From: Pirellulaceae bacterium
GTDB taxonomy: Bacteria; Planctomycetota; Planctomycetia; Pirellulales; Pirellulaceae
Reading direction: 5' to 3'
Assembly: GCA_018402565.1 (NCBI GenBank)
Contig: JAGYIQ010000007.1
Location: 62,001 to 126,000, forward strand
Length of the DNA: 64,000 nt
Both the position numbers and the translations under genes were made by a program. Position 1 is the first letter of the stretch, and every line of letters starts with the position of its first letter. The notes beneath the pieces are model-generated. The model searched no databases. It saw only the letters and a program-made list of their open reading frames with translations, and was not told where the DNA came from. Shown piece after piece: positions 1 to 8,849 of the stretch.

Positions 1-540
1 GGCGCCGGAGAGGACGTCTCGGTTGGTAACGCGAAAAGAACTTGCGTTTGGGCGGTCGACTGCCACGCGGGTTTAGCTGCTCAAGCTCCGCCGAGACCGC
101 AACGGAGGGACGTGTGATCTGCGAATCTTTGTGTTGGTGGACATGGCTTGGCGGGAATCGGCCGCCGGACGACGCTACACTCGTCCACCCGGTACTGTCG
201 GTGTGACCAAGGGGCAGAGAGCCTGCTTTTTGAATATTGGGGAGGTGGTCTCGCTGCCAAACTTTCGGTCCCACTGGAAAGCCGGTGGGGGCCGGTGTGG
301 CCAAGGGGCAATGTTCCATCTTTTTAGTCGTTTGGGGGAGGCTTGGTAGCCGGCAGTCATCGCTCCGCCGGGACGAGCCCGAGCGGTGGCGGTGTGACCA
401 AGGGGCGAAGAGCCATCTTTTTGGATCGTTGGGGGGGAGGCTTGGTAGCCGGTCAGTCATCGCTCCGCCGGGACGAGCCCGAGCGGTGGCGGTGTGACCA
501 AGGGGCGAAGGTCCGAAAATTCCAATCGCTGGTTGCGAAA
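1..540. repeat. Dispersed repeat, copy A, with internal ~100-bp tandem units
   Basis: Non-coding. The stretch 10-215 is closely similar to 19035-19230 (shared words include GTTGGTAACGCGAAAAG and GAATCTTTGTGTTGGTGG). From about 200 to 510 a unit of roughly 95-100 bases recurs about four times, each carrying the word GACCAAGGGGC or a one-base variant; the last two occurrences, at 391 and 491, are exactly 100 bases apart. Short open frames cross it in several frames, as expected of GC-rich repeats. It ends where the Hint-protein fragment begins (about 541-550) and may continue left of the window. Confidence 0.75.
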
Positions 541-549
541 TAACTCACT

Positions 550-1078
550 GCTGACTTTGCTCCGCCAGGAAGATTGGGTGCTGGAGCAGATCGATTACCA
601 GTTCCTGGACGACGAAGACCTCCAGAACACGTCGCTCTCAACCGCCGCCAATTCGTCGCGGTTCCTCAAGTCCTTGCCAACCGATGTACCGGAAGTTCCC
701 CTGCGGCCGCTGTTTGCCGAACTGCATGACGTGCGGTGGTTGATGGCGGAGGTGGCTGCCGAGTCGGTGCTGGTCACGATCTCGTTGGACTTGCCCGAGA
801 TCGGCGTGCGAGGCGAGGCGGTGGTGACTGGGCTGGAACCCTGCCCAGCGATCTTGCCGGGGCCAGGCAAAGTCGTCCTGACCACCTTCCACCACGCCAG
901 CAGCGACCTGATCGATCTGTATCTCAGTCCCCAACCACTCACTAGCCGGAGTGAGAGCTCGCCCGAGTTCCGCTCACCTGACCTCGAACGTCTAGCTCAC
1001 TCGGACTGACCCACTGCACCACTCTCCAAACCTCCGAGGAAGCTCTGCTGTACCCGCGGGCGTCGCGGGCAACGAGCA
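550..1078 (+). pseudogene. Truncated, frameshifted Hint-protein fragment (middle part)
   Basis: From the word CTCCGCCAGGAAGATTGG onward this is nearly identical to 10990-11500, inside the intact-start Hint protein at 10649. The N-terminal anchor and first Hint block are missing, replaced by repeat DNA. Against that copy there are small insertions near 993-1001 (CTCACTCGGACTG against CTCACCGACTG), near 1015 and near 1081, so the open frame 494-1009 stops early at TGA 1007-1009 and the rest of the Hint module is read from another start. It is most likely a displaced, decaying module. Single-base assembly errors could explain one of the shifts but hardly all of them. Confidence 0.7.
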
Positions 1079-1657
1079 TTGGATCCGTCGTGGGAACGCA
1101 TTGGCGTCACTGGCAACCATCCGATCTGGTCCCAGGACCGTCACGACTACGTCGCCGCGATGGACCTACGCCTCGGCGAGCGACTGAAGAACCTCTCCGG
1201 CGACACCGTCTGGGTCCAACAAAAACTCCCTCGCCCCGGCCCCACCCCAGTTTACAACCTCGAAGTCCAAGACGAACATGTTTATTACGTTGGTGCCAGT
1301 GGGGTGCTGGCGCATAATGCGGGGAAAACGTACGGTGGATCACTAAGTGGACAGACGTTCTCGCAAGCGAAAAAGACGCTGACTTCTGCTGCCGAACTGC
1401 ATAAGGATTCCACGCGTCTTGGACATGCTTTGTCGAAGCATGCCGGACGCAAACCTCATATTTGGGGCAAGATCACTGGAGGGCAAAGCTCTTACTATGC
1501 GCAGGCCATGAAGCACCTACGAGAAATTTACCGAGCTCCCGGCAAGTTTCAAAGAGTAACGAACTCGAAAGGCATTACCTTCTTAGAAAAGAAGCTTCCA
1601 GATGGTCGAGGAATTCGTCTTCAGCTTGATCACGGCTTTAAAGGGTTCATTGACTGA
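1079..1657 (+). CDS. Hint C-terminal half fused to a toxin domain (cassette 1)
   Basis: 192 residues from a TTG start; the true start is uncertain because the upstream part of the module is frameshifted. Residues 1-80 are the end of a Hint domain (GNHPIW, then GASGVLAHNAG), which marks the junction before polymorphic-toxin domains. Residues about 85-192 are the effector, with a KHAGR...WGK stretch and a conserved-looking tail with LPDGRGIRL and GFKGFID. This style resembles small nuclease toxins of the barnase/EndoU/colicin/RelE (BECR) group, but I cannot fix the family. The stop overlaps the next gene's ATG by one base (TGATG), typical of a toxin-immunity pair. Confidence 0.6.
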   Translation: MDPSWERIGVTGNHPIWSQDRHDYVAAMDLRLGERLKNLSGDTVWVQQKLPRPGPTPVYNLEVQDEHVYYVGASGVLAHNAGKTYGGSLSGQTFSQAKKTLTSAAELHKDSTRLGHALSKHAGRKPHIWGKITGGQSSYYAQAMKHLREIYRAPGKFQRVTNSKGITFLEKKLPDGRGIRLQLDHGFKGFID

Positions 1658-2088
1658 TGGTTTCAAAAGTTAACGAATTGTTTGAACTCGTGTTCGAGGG
1701 ATTGACCGAAGAAGATGCGTTGAGAATCGCTGAAAAATTGTTGCAGCGGTCCATTGGATCGCAAATGACAGTAGACAATACTTTAGACGTTGAACTACCG
1801 AAGTTGGCAATCTCGGATCAGCTCGAAATTGAGCGGCCCCACGTTCGCGTTTTGTGCTACGGTGAATCGATCTATGATGTGGAAATTAACTTCGTTATTT
1901 GCGATGTCAAGCCCTTGGCTCTAAGCAGATTAGCCCCAGCTCTTCAGGCTTTTGCAATAAATTTGACTGAAGGAATTAGCTCCCCTTCATTTTTTGCGGG
2001 CTTAGACCCCGCGTGCGATCAGGATACTCGAATTTTTACGGGAACAAAATTAGGTCCATTGTTCTTGCATGATGATGAAAGTCATTAA
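1657..2088 (+). CDS. Predicted immunity protein, cassette 1
   Basis: 143 residues, no signal peptide and no membrane segment, acidic overall. The family is not recognised; the call rests on position. Its ATG overlaps the stop of the cassette-1 toxin by one base, so the two are translationally coupled. Codon use is visibly AT-richer than in the neighbouring core (many AAA, AAT, TTT), as is common for toxin-immunity cassettes acquired horizontally. The last 20 bases overlap the start of the next large open frame. Confidence 0.6.
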   Translation: MVSKVNELFELVFEGLTEEDALRIAEKLLQRSIGSQMTVDNTLDVELPKLAISDQLEIERPHVRVLCYGESIYDVEINFVICDVKPLALSRLAPALQAFAINLTEGISSPSFFAGLDPACDQDTRIFTGTKLGPLFLHDDESH

Positions 2089-5000
2089 CGCATGCGTGGG
2101 GCACTCAGTCAGTCATATCGAATCGACCGTGGCGACCGACACGCAGTGGGACGCGTTGGCCAACCAAATGAACGACGACGGGTTTGATGGCTTTGACAAT
2201 GATTTCTCGCTATCGAGACTGATCGACACACGGGACTCGGGCGAGGCGGCCAGTGCCCGAATCCGGACCGAATACAACCTGACTCGCACGTTCACACCCA
2301 CGACGTTCGAAGTACCGGCCGACGCGGGTGACGGCATCGGGGACTCGGGCGATGGGTCGAACTCCAACACGACGGCTTCCGATGCGGAATCGGATGCTGG
2401 CGAGACCCGAAGCGTGGAAGGCTACGAGATCACATCGCTTGGATCAACGACGGTGGTTGCCACCTCCAGTTACTCGATCCAACATAGCACTGGGCAAACG
2501 GAACTGCTGTACGCTCGGCAAACATCCAGCGGGACCTACGAATACGTGCCTGGTCAAGGGTTCGGGACCGGCCACAGTTATCGCTGGTTGTCCAATGGAC
2601 GCTCGATTACGGAATTGGCGGGCGAGGGGAACTCCGAATCCTATTCGTCCAGCACCACGGTTATTACTTCGTATCTGTCGGATGGGCGGATCACGATCCA
2701 GACGATCAGCGACATCGACGCTGACACCGAATCCTTGGCGACGGCCAAGACCACGACGTCCGATCGCTTGTGGCAAGATGATTACGCGGCCGGGCACGGT
2801 CGGATCGCGTCGGCTCGCAGCAGCAGCCTGCCGCCAGCGGGTCCAAACCTGAGTTCCTCGTCCAGCTACCGCTACCGATCAAATCTCACGCTGACGATCG
2901 ATCCAAGCCTCTTCCCGTCACCGTCCGATTCCGACGGTTCCTCGGGCAGTTCGGGCACCTACGATCAAAATGGTGGCCAAAGCAACTATACACCGGGAAG
3001 TGGTACGTCGGGCAGTGGCACGTCCGGCAGCGGCACCGGCGGTTCCAGTTCAAGCACTGGTTCACCGACGCAAACGATGGCGAGCAAATACGATAAACTG
3101 CGTGACGCGATTGCGGCCTGGGATTCGGCCGACAAGGGATTTGATCTGACTGGGACCGTGACCGAAACCAGCGACTCCAATTTTTCTCACCAGGAGCAGT
3201 TGTCTCAGTCATCCGAAGACCTGATGCGGATGGAACAAGGTCGCAAAGTGGGCGCGGTGCAGGTCCAGGCGTCGTCGCTGGAGGAGTTCTCGCGGACCAG
3301 CAACAGCCAGCTATCCGTCACGCATGGAGTCGGCCGTCAGTTCTCGATCGACACAGCCGCCAGCGAGGTCCAGGCGAATTACCGCTGGACGGACAAACAA
3401 ATCAGTAGCCGCAGCGAGTACCGCGAATACGCCGCGCCGACCGCTGCACCACCCACCACGATGGCGGCCCTCCGCACGAACAGCCCCAGTTCCAATCAAT
3501 CGCTTTTAGGCACGACGCCCACCGGCAGCACACTGGTCCAGGAATCGAATCACTCGACGTTCTATGCTTCGCCTTTGTCCGATGTGACCAAGACGGTCCA
3601 GCACTGGATCGCGGCATACGAGTCCGACGGTGGCCCCAACGCGGCGCCAATCTTGTATCGCTACTTGGAACAGGCCAGCGTCAACGTCAGTGCTTGGGTC
3701 GAGAAAGTCGGCTATGTCTTCAATGGCAGTTCGACCTTGCGTTCGAAGTCGACGTTCACCGAGAGCGACCAAGGCACGACCGAGACGTATCGCGGTCTGG
3801 AGCGGCAGGAGCCGAATTCGTTCAACAATTGGACAGTGACCTATGCTCCAGTCGAAACGCACACCGGCGGCATCACGCAGACGATCACTCACAGCAAACC
3901 CGCCGCTGACAACACCGTCACCCTCCCCGGCCAAGGCACCACAACCACCGTCGCCTCCGGCGGAGAACATCACGCCGGGACCAGTACCCTGGCGACGTAT
4001 CTCACCGTGCAGCAGCCGCTGGCGGAGTTTGTCGGGCATTTCTCGACCAAAACGGGCTATGTGGCGGCAAGTGTTACGTCTACCAGTGATGGTGGTGTCG
4101 ATGGCAGCAATCAAACCGTTGGAAATCAGACCCAGGAGGAAGCCGGGGCAGAAGGCTCTCTATCACTCGCTGACCTACCGAACCTTAGTGATGCCGAGCT
4201 GGAAAATGTCATCAAGCTCTTTTTTTACATGTATGAGGGACTCACGCCGGATTTTGCTGCGTTCCAGGCAATGTCTCAAACAGGTTTTATACAGATCAAG
4301 TTCTATCGATCCTCGCGGTGGTGGCTTGACACACAAAACGCGACTGACTCCCGGGATGTCCCCGGCGGGAGAATCTTCGAGATTTATCTCGATCGATCAA
4401 TGATCGAACGCGACGGCATCGCATCTGCGGTGCAAGAATTCAAGAGACGGCTGGAAAGAGCCAATGACCCTTACTACGGCGATAGAGCATTTCGAGCACA
4501 GCGGAAGCTGTATTCCGATAGCCTCATTCAGGCTTCGCTTGGGGCGATCCCTTCGGCCAACAATTCTGCGGCCGAAGACGCTTACTTTTACCAGCTTCCG
4601 GAGGAGAATCGTCGCGCACTGGCCACCGCCGCCGCCGAGGCAGAAGCGGCGTTGAGGACAGCTGGTGAGTCGGCAGAGCTCGTCATTCGCGTCACGCCTC
4701 AAGGTGGGGTGGTCTTGGCAGTGATTGATGTACCCCGCCAGGGAATTACTTGGCAAACCACTGTGAACCTTGGCCTAGCCGGCGCTGGATTGGGCGTCGC
4801 TGCCATTGTCAATCGACTGAAAGCCACTAATAATGGGGCCAAGGCGATCAGCGTGGTGCAGAACGCCCCAAGGAGATCAAGTGCGTTTCTGAAAGGCGAG
4901 GTTATAACCCATCGCTGGATTAAAACTCTTACTGGAAAGCATCCTAATGATGTCGCAGATCTGCTCACCAAAAAAGGCTGGACGAAGTCAAATCCGCAGG

Positions 5001-5236
5001 CCGCTTTCCCGGAAAAGATCCAACACACCGCGTTTACACGTACAACCAAATCTGGCGATACCTATATTTTAGATTTTCATCCCGGCGGAGGACTGCATCA
5101 TTCTGAATATTGGAAGGTCTACAAGATCGTGAACGGAGAAAAAGTTGTACTTGGCAGGATTGCCCCTCGGGGTTTCGAAGGATTTGACCTGATTACAGAC
5201 TCACCTGTATTTATTGACGGCGTACTGAGGAACTAA
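2069..5236 (+). CDS. Large polymorphic-toxin core with C-terminal toxin domain (cassette 2)
   Basis: 1055 residues. No export signal is seen at this start, which overlaps the preceding immunity gene in another frame, so it is probably a 5'-truncated core. Residues 30-430 are Ser/Thr/Gly/Asp-rich, with a near-pure Gly-Ser linker at about 290-335. Residues about 428-665 form a block repeated at 6017-6720 and in part at 13040-13190. After the GYV at about 4065 the sequence diverges from the other copies. Residues about 710-920 are unique, include a short hydrophobic alanine/glycine helix (about 895-910), and lead to a toxin-like domain at about 934-1055 (THRWIKTLTG, LDFHPGGGLHHSEYW). The toxin family is not identified; histidines and a basic charge suggest a nuclease. 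It is followed 6 bases later by an immunity-type gene. Confidence 0.6.
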   Translation: MMMKVINACVGHSVSHIESTVATDTQWDALANQMNDDGFDGFDNDFSLSRLIDTRDSGEAASARIRTEYNLTRTFTPTTFEVPADAGDGIGDSGDGSNSNTTASDAESDAGETRSVEGYEITSLGSTTVVATSSYSIQHSTGQTELLYARQTSSGTYEYVPGQGFGTGHSYRWLSNGRSITELAGEGNSESYSSSTTVITSYLSDGRITIQTISDIDADTESLATAKTTTSDRLWQDDYAAGHGRIASARSSSLPPAGPNLSSSSSYRYRSNLTLTIDPSLFPSPSDSDGSSGSSGTYDQNGGQSNYTPGSGTSGSGTSGSGTGGSSSSTGSPTQTMASKYDKLRDAIAAWDSADKGFDLTGTVTETSDSNFSHQEQLSQSSEDLMRMEQGRKVGAVQVQASSLEEFSRTSNSQLSVTHGVGRQFSIDTAASEVQANYRWTDKQISSRSEYREYAAPTAAPPTTMAALRTNSPSSNQSLLGTTPTGSTLVQESNHSTFYASPLSDVTKTVQHWIAAYESDGGPNAAPILYRYLEQASVNVSAWVEKVGYVFNGSSTLRSKSTFTESDQGTTETYRGLERQEPNSFNNWTVTYAPVETHTGGITQTITHSKPAADNTVTLPGQGTTTTVASGGEHHAGTSTLATYLTVQQPLAEFVGHFSTKTGYVAASVTSTSDGGVDGSNQTVGNQTQEEAGAEGSLSLADLPNLSDAELENVIKLFFYMYEGLTPDFAAFQAMSQTGFIQIKFYRSSRWWLDTQNATDSRDVPGGRIFEIYLDRSMIERDGIASAVQEFKRRLERANDPYYGDRAFRAQRKLYSDSLIQASLGAIPSANNSAAEDAYFYQLPEENRRALATAAAEAEAALRTAGESAELVIRVTPQGGVVLAVIDVPRQGITWQTTVNLGLAGAGLGVAAIVNRLKATNNGAKAISVVQNAPRRSSAFLKGEVITHRWIKTLTGKHPNDVADLLTKKGWTKSNPQAAFPEKIQHTAFTRTTKSGDTYILDFHPGGGLHHSEYWKVYKIVNGEKVVLGRIAPRGFEGFDLITDSPVFIDGVLRN

Positions 5237-5242
5237 ACGAAG

Positions 5243-5713
5243 ATGAACTTACATGCAGACATTGTCCCGAATGAGTCTATCGGCGGCATTCAGATTGGAC
5301 AAGATGCTAATCCGGTGCTCCAAGAACTAGAAGACAATGGCGTAAGATTTTCGAAATCAACGTTTTTGAATTCTGAGCAGCAATTTCATCGAATTTCAAT
5401 CAACAACGGAGCTCTTTATTTAATCGCGAATTCAAGCGGCAAAATCGTTCGAATCTGGTGCACAGACTTATACAAAGGCTCATATAAATCGGTGCTTCGT
5501 CCGGGAATGACTGTCAGTGAGGCTGTAGAACGCACCGGAAAGCAATTGGTGATCCACGGCATGCTCATACTAGATGGAGAGTTCGGGATGGGCTTCAGTA
5601 TTCCGGATAAATTCGAAGGAAAGTTTTATGACGATATTGAAAGCGTGAATGATCTTCCGGGTCACATGAAGCTTGACGAGCTCCACGTCATGCACCGCGA
5701 ATGGTGGCGATAA
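5243..5713 (+). CDS. Predicted immunity protein, cassette 2
   Basis: 156 residues, soluble, begins 6 bases after the stop of the cassette-2 toxin. The family is not recognised. The N-terminal pattern (ESIGGIQIGQDANPVL, later LRPGMTVSEAVE) resembles small alpha/beta domains found next to secreted toxins, where GIKIG-type segments form strands. Base composition is AT-richer than in the core. Function is inferred from position only. Confidence 0.55.
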   Translation: MNLHADIVPNESIGGIQIGQDANPVLQELEDNGVRFSKSTFLNSEQQFHRISINNGALYLIANSSGKIVRIWCTDLYKGSYKSVLRPGMTVSEAVERTGKQLVIHGMLILDGEFGMGFSIPDKFEGKFYDDIESVNDLPGHMKLDELHVMHREWWR

Positions 5714-6016
5714 AGCTCTGCTACATTAGAACAGCGAACAGCGTGCCCCGCTTGTTAATGTCGTCGGAACTCCGGCTGGAGTACCAATATTGGAATATCT
5801 TTTAGTCGCTAAACTCACCGGCCCCAACGGCCTCGCGCCGTTGGGCCGGCAGTTCGACAGGCTAGAGGGCGACGATGCGGGGTTTGGGCGGTCGAGTGCA
5901 AAGTGGGTTTAGCTGCACAAGCTCCGCCGAGACCTCAAGTGGGGAGGCGTGTTCTGCAACGCTTCGGTCGAAAAATCGCCGCGAGTTGTTTTGAGTGCTG
6001 GGGCGTAACGGCCACA
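5714..6016. other. Intercassette spacer with a hairpin and a fragment of the dispersed repeat
   Basis: No gene. About 5818-5849 can form a hairpin (CCGGCCCCAACGG pairing with CCGTTGGGCCGG, one bulged base), a possible transcription end for cassette 2, though no T tract follows. Bases about 5880-5965 are a diverged piece of the dispersed repeat seen at 45-115 and 19070-19140 (GGGCGGTCGAGTGC, then GCTCCGCCGAGAC). The next core copy starts abruptly at about 6017. Confidence 0.55.
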
Positions 6017-6862
6017 CAGCCGCCAGCGAGGTCCAGGCGAATTACCGCTGGACGGACAAACAAATCAGTAGCCGCAGCGAGTACCGCGAATACGCCGCAC
6101 CGACCGCTGCACCACCCACCACGATGGCCGCCCTCCGCGCGAACAGCCCCAGTTCTAATCAATCGCTTTTAGGCACGGCGCCCAGCGGCAGCACGCTGGT
6201 CCAGGAATCGAATCACTCGACGTTCTATGCTTCGCCTTTGTCCGATGTGACCAAGACGGTCCAGCACTGGATCGCGGCATACGAGTCCGACGGTGGCCCC
6301 AACGCGGCGCCCAATCTTGTATCGCACTGGAACAGGCCAGCGTCAACGTCAGTGCTTGGGTCGAGAAAGTCGGCTATGTCTTCAATGGCAGCTCGACCTT
6401 GCGTTCGAAGTCGACGTTCACCGAGAGCGACCAAGGCACGACCGAGACGTATCGCGGTCTGGAGCGGCAGGAGCCGAATTCGTTCAACAATTGGACAGTG
6501 ACCTATGCTCCAGTCGAAACGCACACCGGCGGCATCACGCAGACGATCACTCACAGCAAACCCGCCGCTGACAACACCGTCACCCTCCCCGGCCAAGGCA
6601 CCCACTCCACCGTCGCCTCCGGCGGAGAACATCACGCCGGGACCAGTACCCTGGCGACGTATCTCACGGTGCAGCAGCCGCTGGCGGAGTTTGTCGGGCA
6701 GTTCTCGACCAAAACGGGCTATGTGTCCAACTCGGTCGTATCCCCGGGCCACGGCGGCTTGAGCGACGCGGGGAGCAGGACACCGGGCCTGGGACGGGCG
6801 ATGAAACGGATAGTGATAGCGCCGACCAGATCGCGAGCAAACTTGCCGAGATCGAAACGCTG
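6017..6862 (+). pseudogene. Second core copy, 5'-truncated and frameshifted
   Basis: Bases 6017-6720 are a close copy of 3353-4065. Relative to that intact copy there is an inserted C near 6311 and a two-base loss near 6333, so the frame shifts; open frames 5995-6501 and 6399-6863 cover the two halves. After 6720 it follows the third copy (13190 onward) rather than the first. A further one-base loss near 6772 (GCGGGGAGCAGG against GCGGGGGGCCAGG) shifts the frame again. It has no start signal and begins next to repeat DNA. The copy is almost certainly not translated as one protein. Confidence 0.75.
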
Positions 6863-7516
6863 ATGAGGGAGGGGTTAGCAAATGCCAACCGTCTGTCGCT
6901 CGAGCAACTGAAGTCCTTGGCAACTGGCACGTATCACTCGGTCTACGATCCAGAGTTGGGCATGTTCGCGATCAAGCCAACGGCGAGCGATCGATGGTAC
7001 TTGTTCGAATCCTACACGGCACCGACCGGCCAGGCAGCCGCACCAAGTCACGCTCCCGTCTACACACCGGTGCAAATGGGGGTCTATTGGCGTCTGCGTG
7101 GCTGGGAGCCAGGGGAGCTGAATCCTGACCTTGTCAAAGAAGGCTATCAACTCCGACGTGACCTAGCGTTTTGGAATGGGGCCAAGGATGCGACCGAGTT
7201 TACCTTGCACGTGTGGCCGGGCGGTAGCTTTGTGGACAAGTGCTTGGGTGAGAGCGACGACAGTTGGGGGTACGTGCTTTTTGTCTCGGCGGGCGACTGC
7301 CTGATGTTGGCCGGGTGCTTCATGAAAGCTGGCACGCGTGGTGCTCGGATCGTCAACGGTCTTTCGATCGGCGAAAATCTGGGGGGAGCGGGACTTGCCG
7401 GCTACCAAGGGCTGGGAGAGAATGGCCAGTACAGTCACGGCGGTGACTTTGTTCTGCGGCTCGTCGCCGTCGGACTCGGCAGCTCGAAACGTGCAGCTGA
7501 AGCAGAAGCTCGGTGA
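6863..7516 (+). CDS. Core pre-toxin segment, fragment of copy 2
   Basis: 217 residues, open but bounded by frameshifts on both sides. It is nearly identical to 13331-13980 of the third copy and includes a hydrophobic pre-toxin stretch around the two cysteines of VSAGDCLMLAGCF. An extra A at 7481 (GGCAGCTCG against GGCGCTCG in copy 3) moves the sequence out of the frame of the toxin domain, so the last residues are scrambled. It is best read as part of the same broken gene as 6017-6862 and the toxin frame 7338-7982. Confidence 0.5.
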   Translation: MREGLANANRLSLEQLKSLATGTYHSVYDPELGMFAIKPTASDRWYLFESYTAPTGQAAAPSHAPVYTPVQMGVYWRLRGWEPGELNPDLVKEGYQLRRDLAFWNGAKDATEFTLHVWPGGSFVDKCLGESDDSWGYVLFVSAGDCLMLAGCFMKAGTRGARIVNGLSIGENLGGAGLAGYQGLGENGQYSHGGDFVLRLVAVGLGSSKRAAEAEAR

Positions 7517-7982
7517 GCTGGGGGAGCTTGGGGCAAGGGGTGGAGTGGTTCGTCAGTTCTTTACGCACGACGATCCCGCGCGTCGAGCCATGGGGCTTGC
7601 GAGGCTAAGCCATGCAGATGAAATTGCAGAAATGCGGCGGATCATGGAAGCGCAGGGAGTCGAAGTTGTCGAGCAGATTGGCAAGATATCCTACGGTCCA
7701 AACGCTCGAGCAGGTCGGCCTGGTCAGTTTTTCATAGAACCAGATGCCTCATACTCGGCTTGGAAGCACGAGTTCCAACATTTTCTTGACGATCAAGCGA
7801 GTGGCTGGAAAGGCTGGTCAGCATTTGCAGACAAGAATACGCGATGGGCTTGGGAAAGTCGGGCATTTGCTGAAGAACTAAGTATTGCGCGCCGGTTGGG
7901 CGATCAACAGCTTGTTGACGATCTGATACGGCTCAGGACAACCGAATGGCGTCGCATTTTTATGCCGCATTTAGTGGAGTAG
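7338..7982 (+). CDS. Zincin-like metallopeptidase toxin domain (cassette 3), frameshifted from its core
   Basis: The real domain starts at about 7484, where this frame takes over from the core (NVQLKQKLGELGEL, the joint also present at 13950). The preceding 49 residues are an out-of-frame reading. Residues about 135-145 contain HEFQHF, a perfect HExxH zinc-binding motif, preceded by an FIEPDA strand and followed by a helix with WESRAFAEEL, which could supply the third ligand (E). This layout matches zincin-like domains at the C termini of polymorphic toxins. An intact protein would need the 7481 insertion corrected. An immunity-type gene starts 5 bases downstream. Confidence 0.6.
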   Translation: MVLGSSTVFRSAKIWGERDLPATKGWERMASTVTAVTLFCGSSPSDSAARNVQLKQKLGELGELGARGGVVRQFFTHDDPARRAMGLARLSHADEIAEMRRIMEAQGVEVVEQIGKISYGPNARAGRPGQFFIEPDASYSAWKHEFQHFLDDQASGWKGWSAFADKNTRWAWESRAFAEELSIARRLGDQQLVDDLIRLRTTEWRRIFMPHLVE

Positions 7983-7987
7983 TTTAG

Positions 7988-8410
7988 ATGAAGCTGGAAG
8001 ACCGGATGTATGCCGAAACTCCAATTGAGACGGTTATCAAGTTTGCTTCGCATCCGGAGTGGCATCTTGATAAAGCCCATGCGCTTTACGAGTTGGCATT
8101 ACGGGCGTTGGAGGATAAGTCTCTGCTTACGGAGGCATGGCGGTGCATCGGCAATGAAATTGTCGTTGTTTCTCGACAGGGCCCGCCGCTAGGCCAAGCC
8201 GCCGCCGCCGCACTGCTAGACAGCGGTGTCGAAGGCGTAGAGGAAAGTCTTGTTAAATCTCTAGATTCATGGTCACGAGAGCAACAAGCAGACTTCTTTC
8301 TTGGTTTATATTCAAGGGGTGAGCGAAACGAAGCTATCAATCGCTTGCAACGCGAATATGGTTTTGTGCCGAAGGTAAAAATTAGTAGTTCTGGTGATGT
8401 CATTAGTTGA
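7988..8410 (+). CDS. Predicted immunity protein, cassette 3
   Basis: 140 residues, soluble, mostly helical by its Ala/Leu/Glu pattern; residues 20-120 look like short paired helices of a HEAT or TPR-like fold. It starts 5 bases after the zincin toxin frame. The family is not recognised. Being intact next to a frameshifted toxin fits the usual asymmetry, in which losing immunity is costly and losing the toxin is not. The inference is positional. Confidence 0.55.
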   Translation: MKLEDRMYAETPIETVIKFASHPEWHLDKAHALYELALRALEDKSLLTEAWRCIGNEIVVVSRQGPPLGQAAAAALLDSGVEGVEESLVKSLDSWSREQQADFFLGLYSRGERNEAINRLQREYGFVPKVKISSSGDVIS

Positions 8411-8849
8411 TGTTCCATCGACATTGCCGTTTCGCTTCCTGCCGAGGAATGCGAAACTTCGGGAATCCCGTTGGGGCCTGCCAACGCACCGGGAAACAGG
8501 ACGTAATTTAAGCCTTCTCGGCGGCAGGAAGCCGCCGCAATCTTGGCAGGATGCACCGCCGGGCGAATGCGTGTTGCCGAAGCGAACGAGTTTCCATGCC
8601 CGGCGGAACTTGAGTTGGCGTTCCAACGGAATGGAGTGCAGTTGGCAGCGGAAAGAACGTCTCGATTGGCAACACGGAAAGAACTGGAGGCCGAAGGCAC
8701 GGCGGGCATGGACGACCGCCGGAATGACGGCCGCGGCGCCCGGATGGCGTCCGAAGGCGCAGGGCATGGAAGCGACCAACGGCAACACCGCTTGAGCCAC
8801 GAACCAATTCAATCGAAGCGGTTGAGGTTGAATCACCGAACGTTGAGCG
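8411..8849. repeat. Hairpin-rich non-coding spacer with a copy of the dispersed repeat
   Basis: No gene seen. Bases about 8548-8690 are similar to 18919-19068 (GGATGCACCGCCGGGCG, then CCCGGCGGAAC and GGAATGGAGTGC). The rest is GC-rich, with short partial inverted repeats and a style like 15060-16280. Many overlapping short open frames on both strands are what such sequence produces by chance. Confidence 0.6.

Noticed and set aside
2069-2400. N terminus of the large core read as an export signal
   Set aside because: No hydrophobic segment follows the start; the stretch is acidic and Ser/Thr/Asp-rich.
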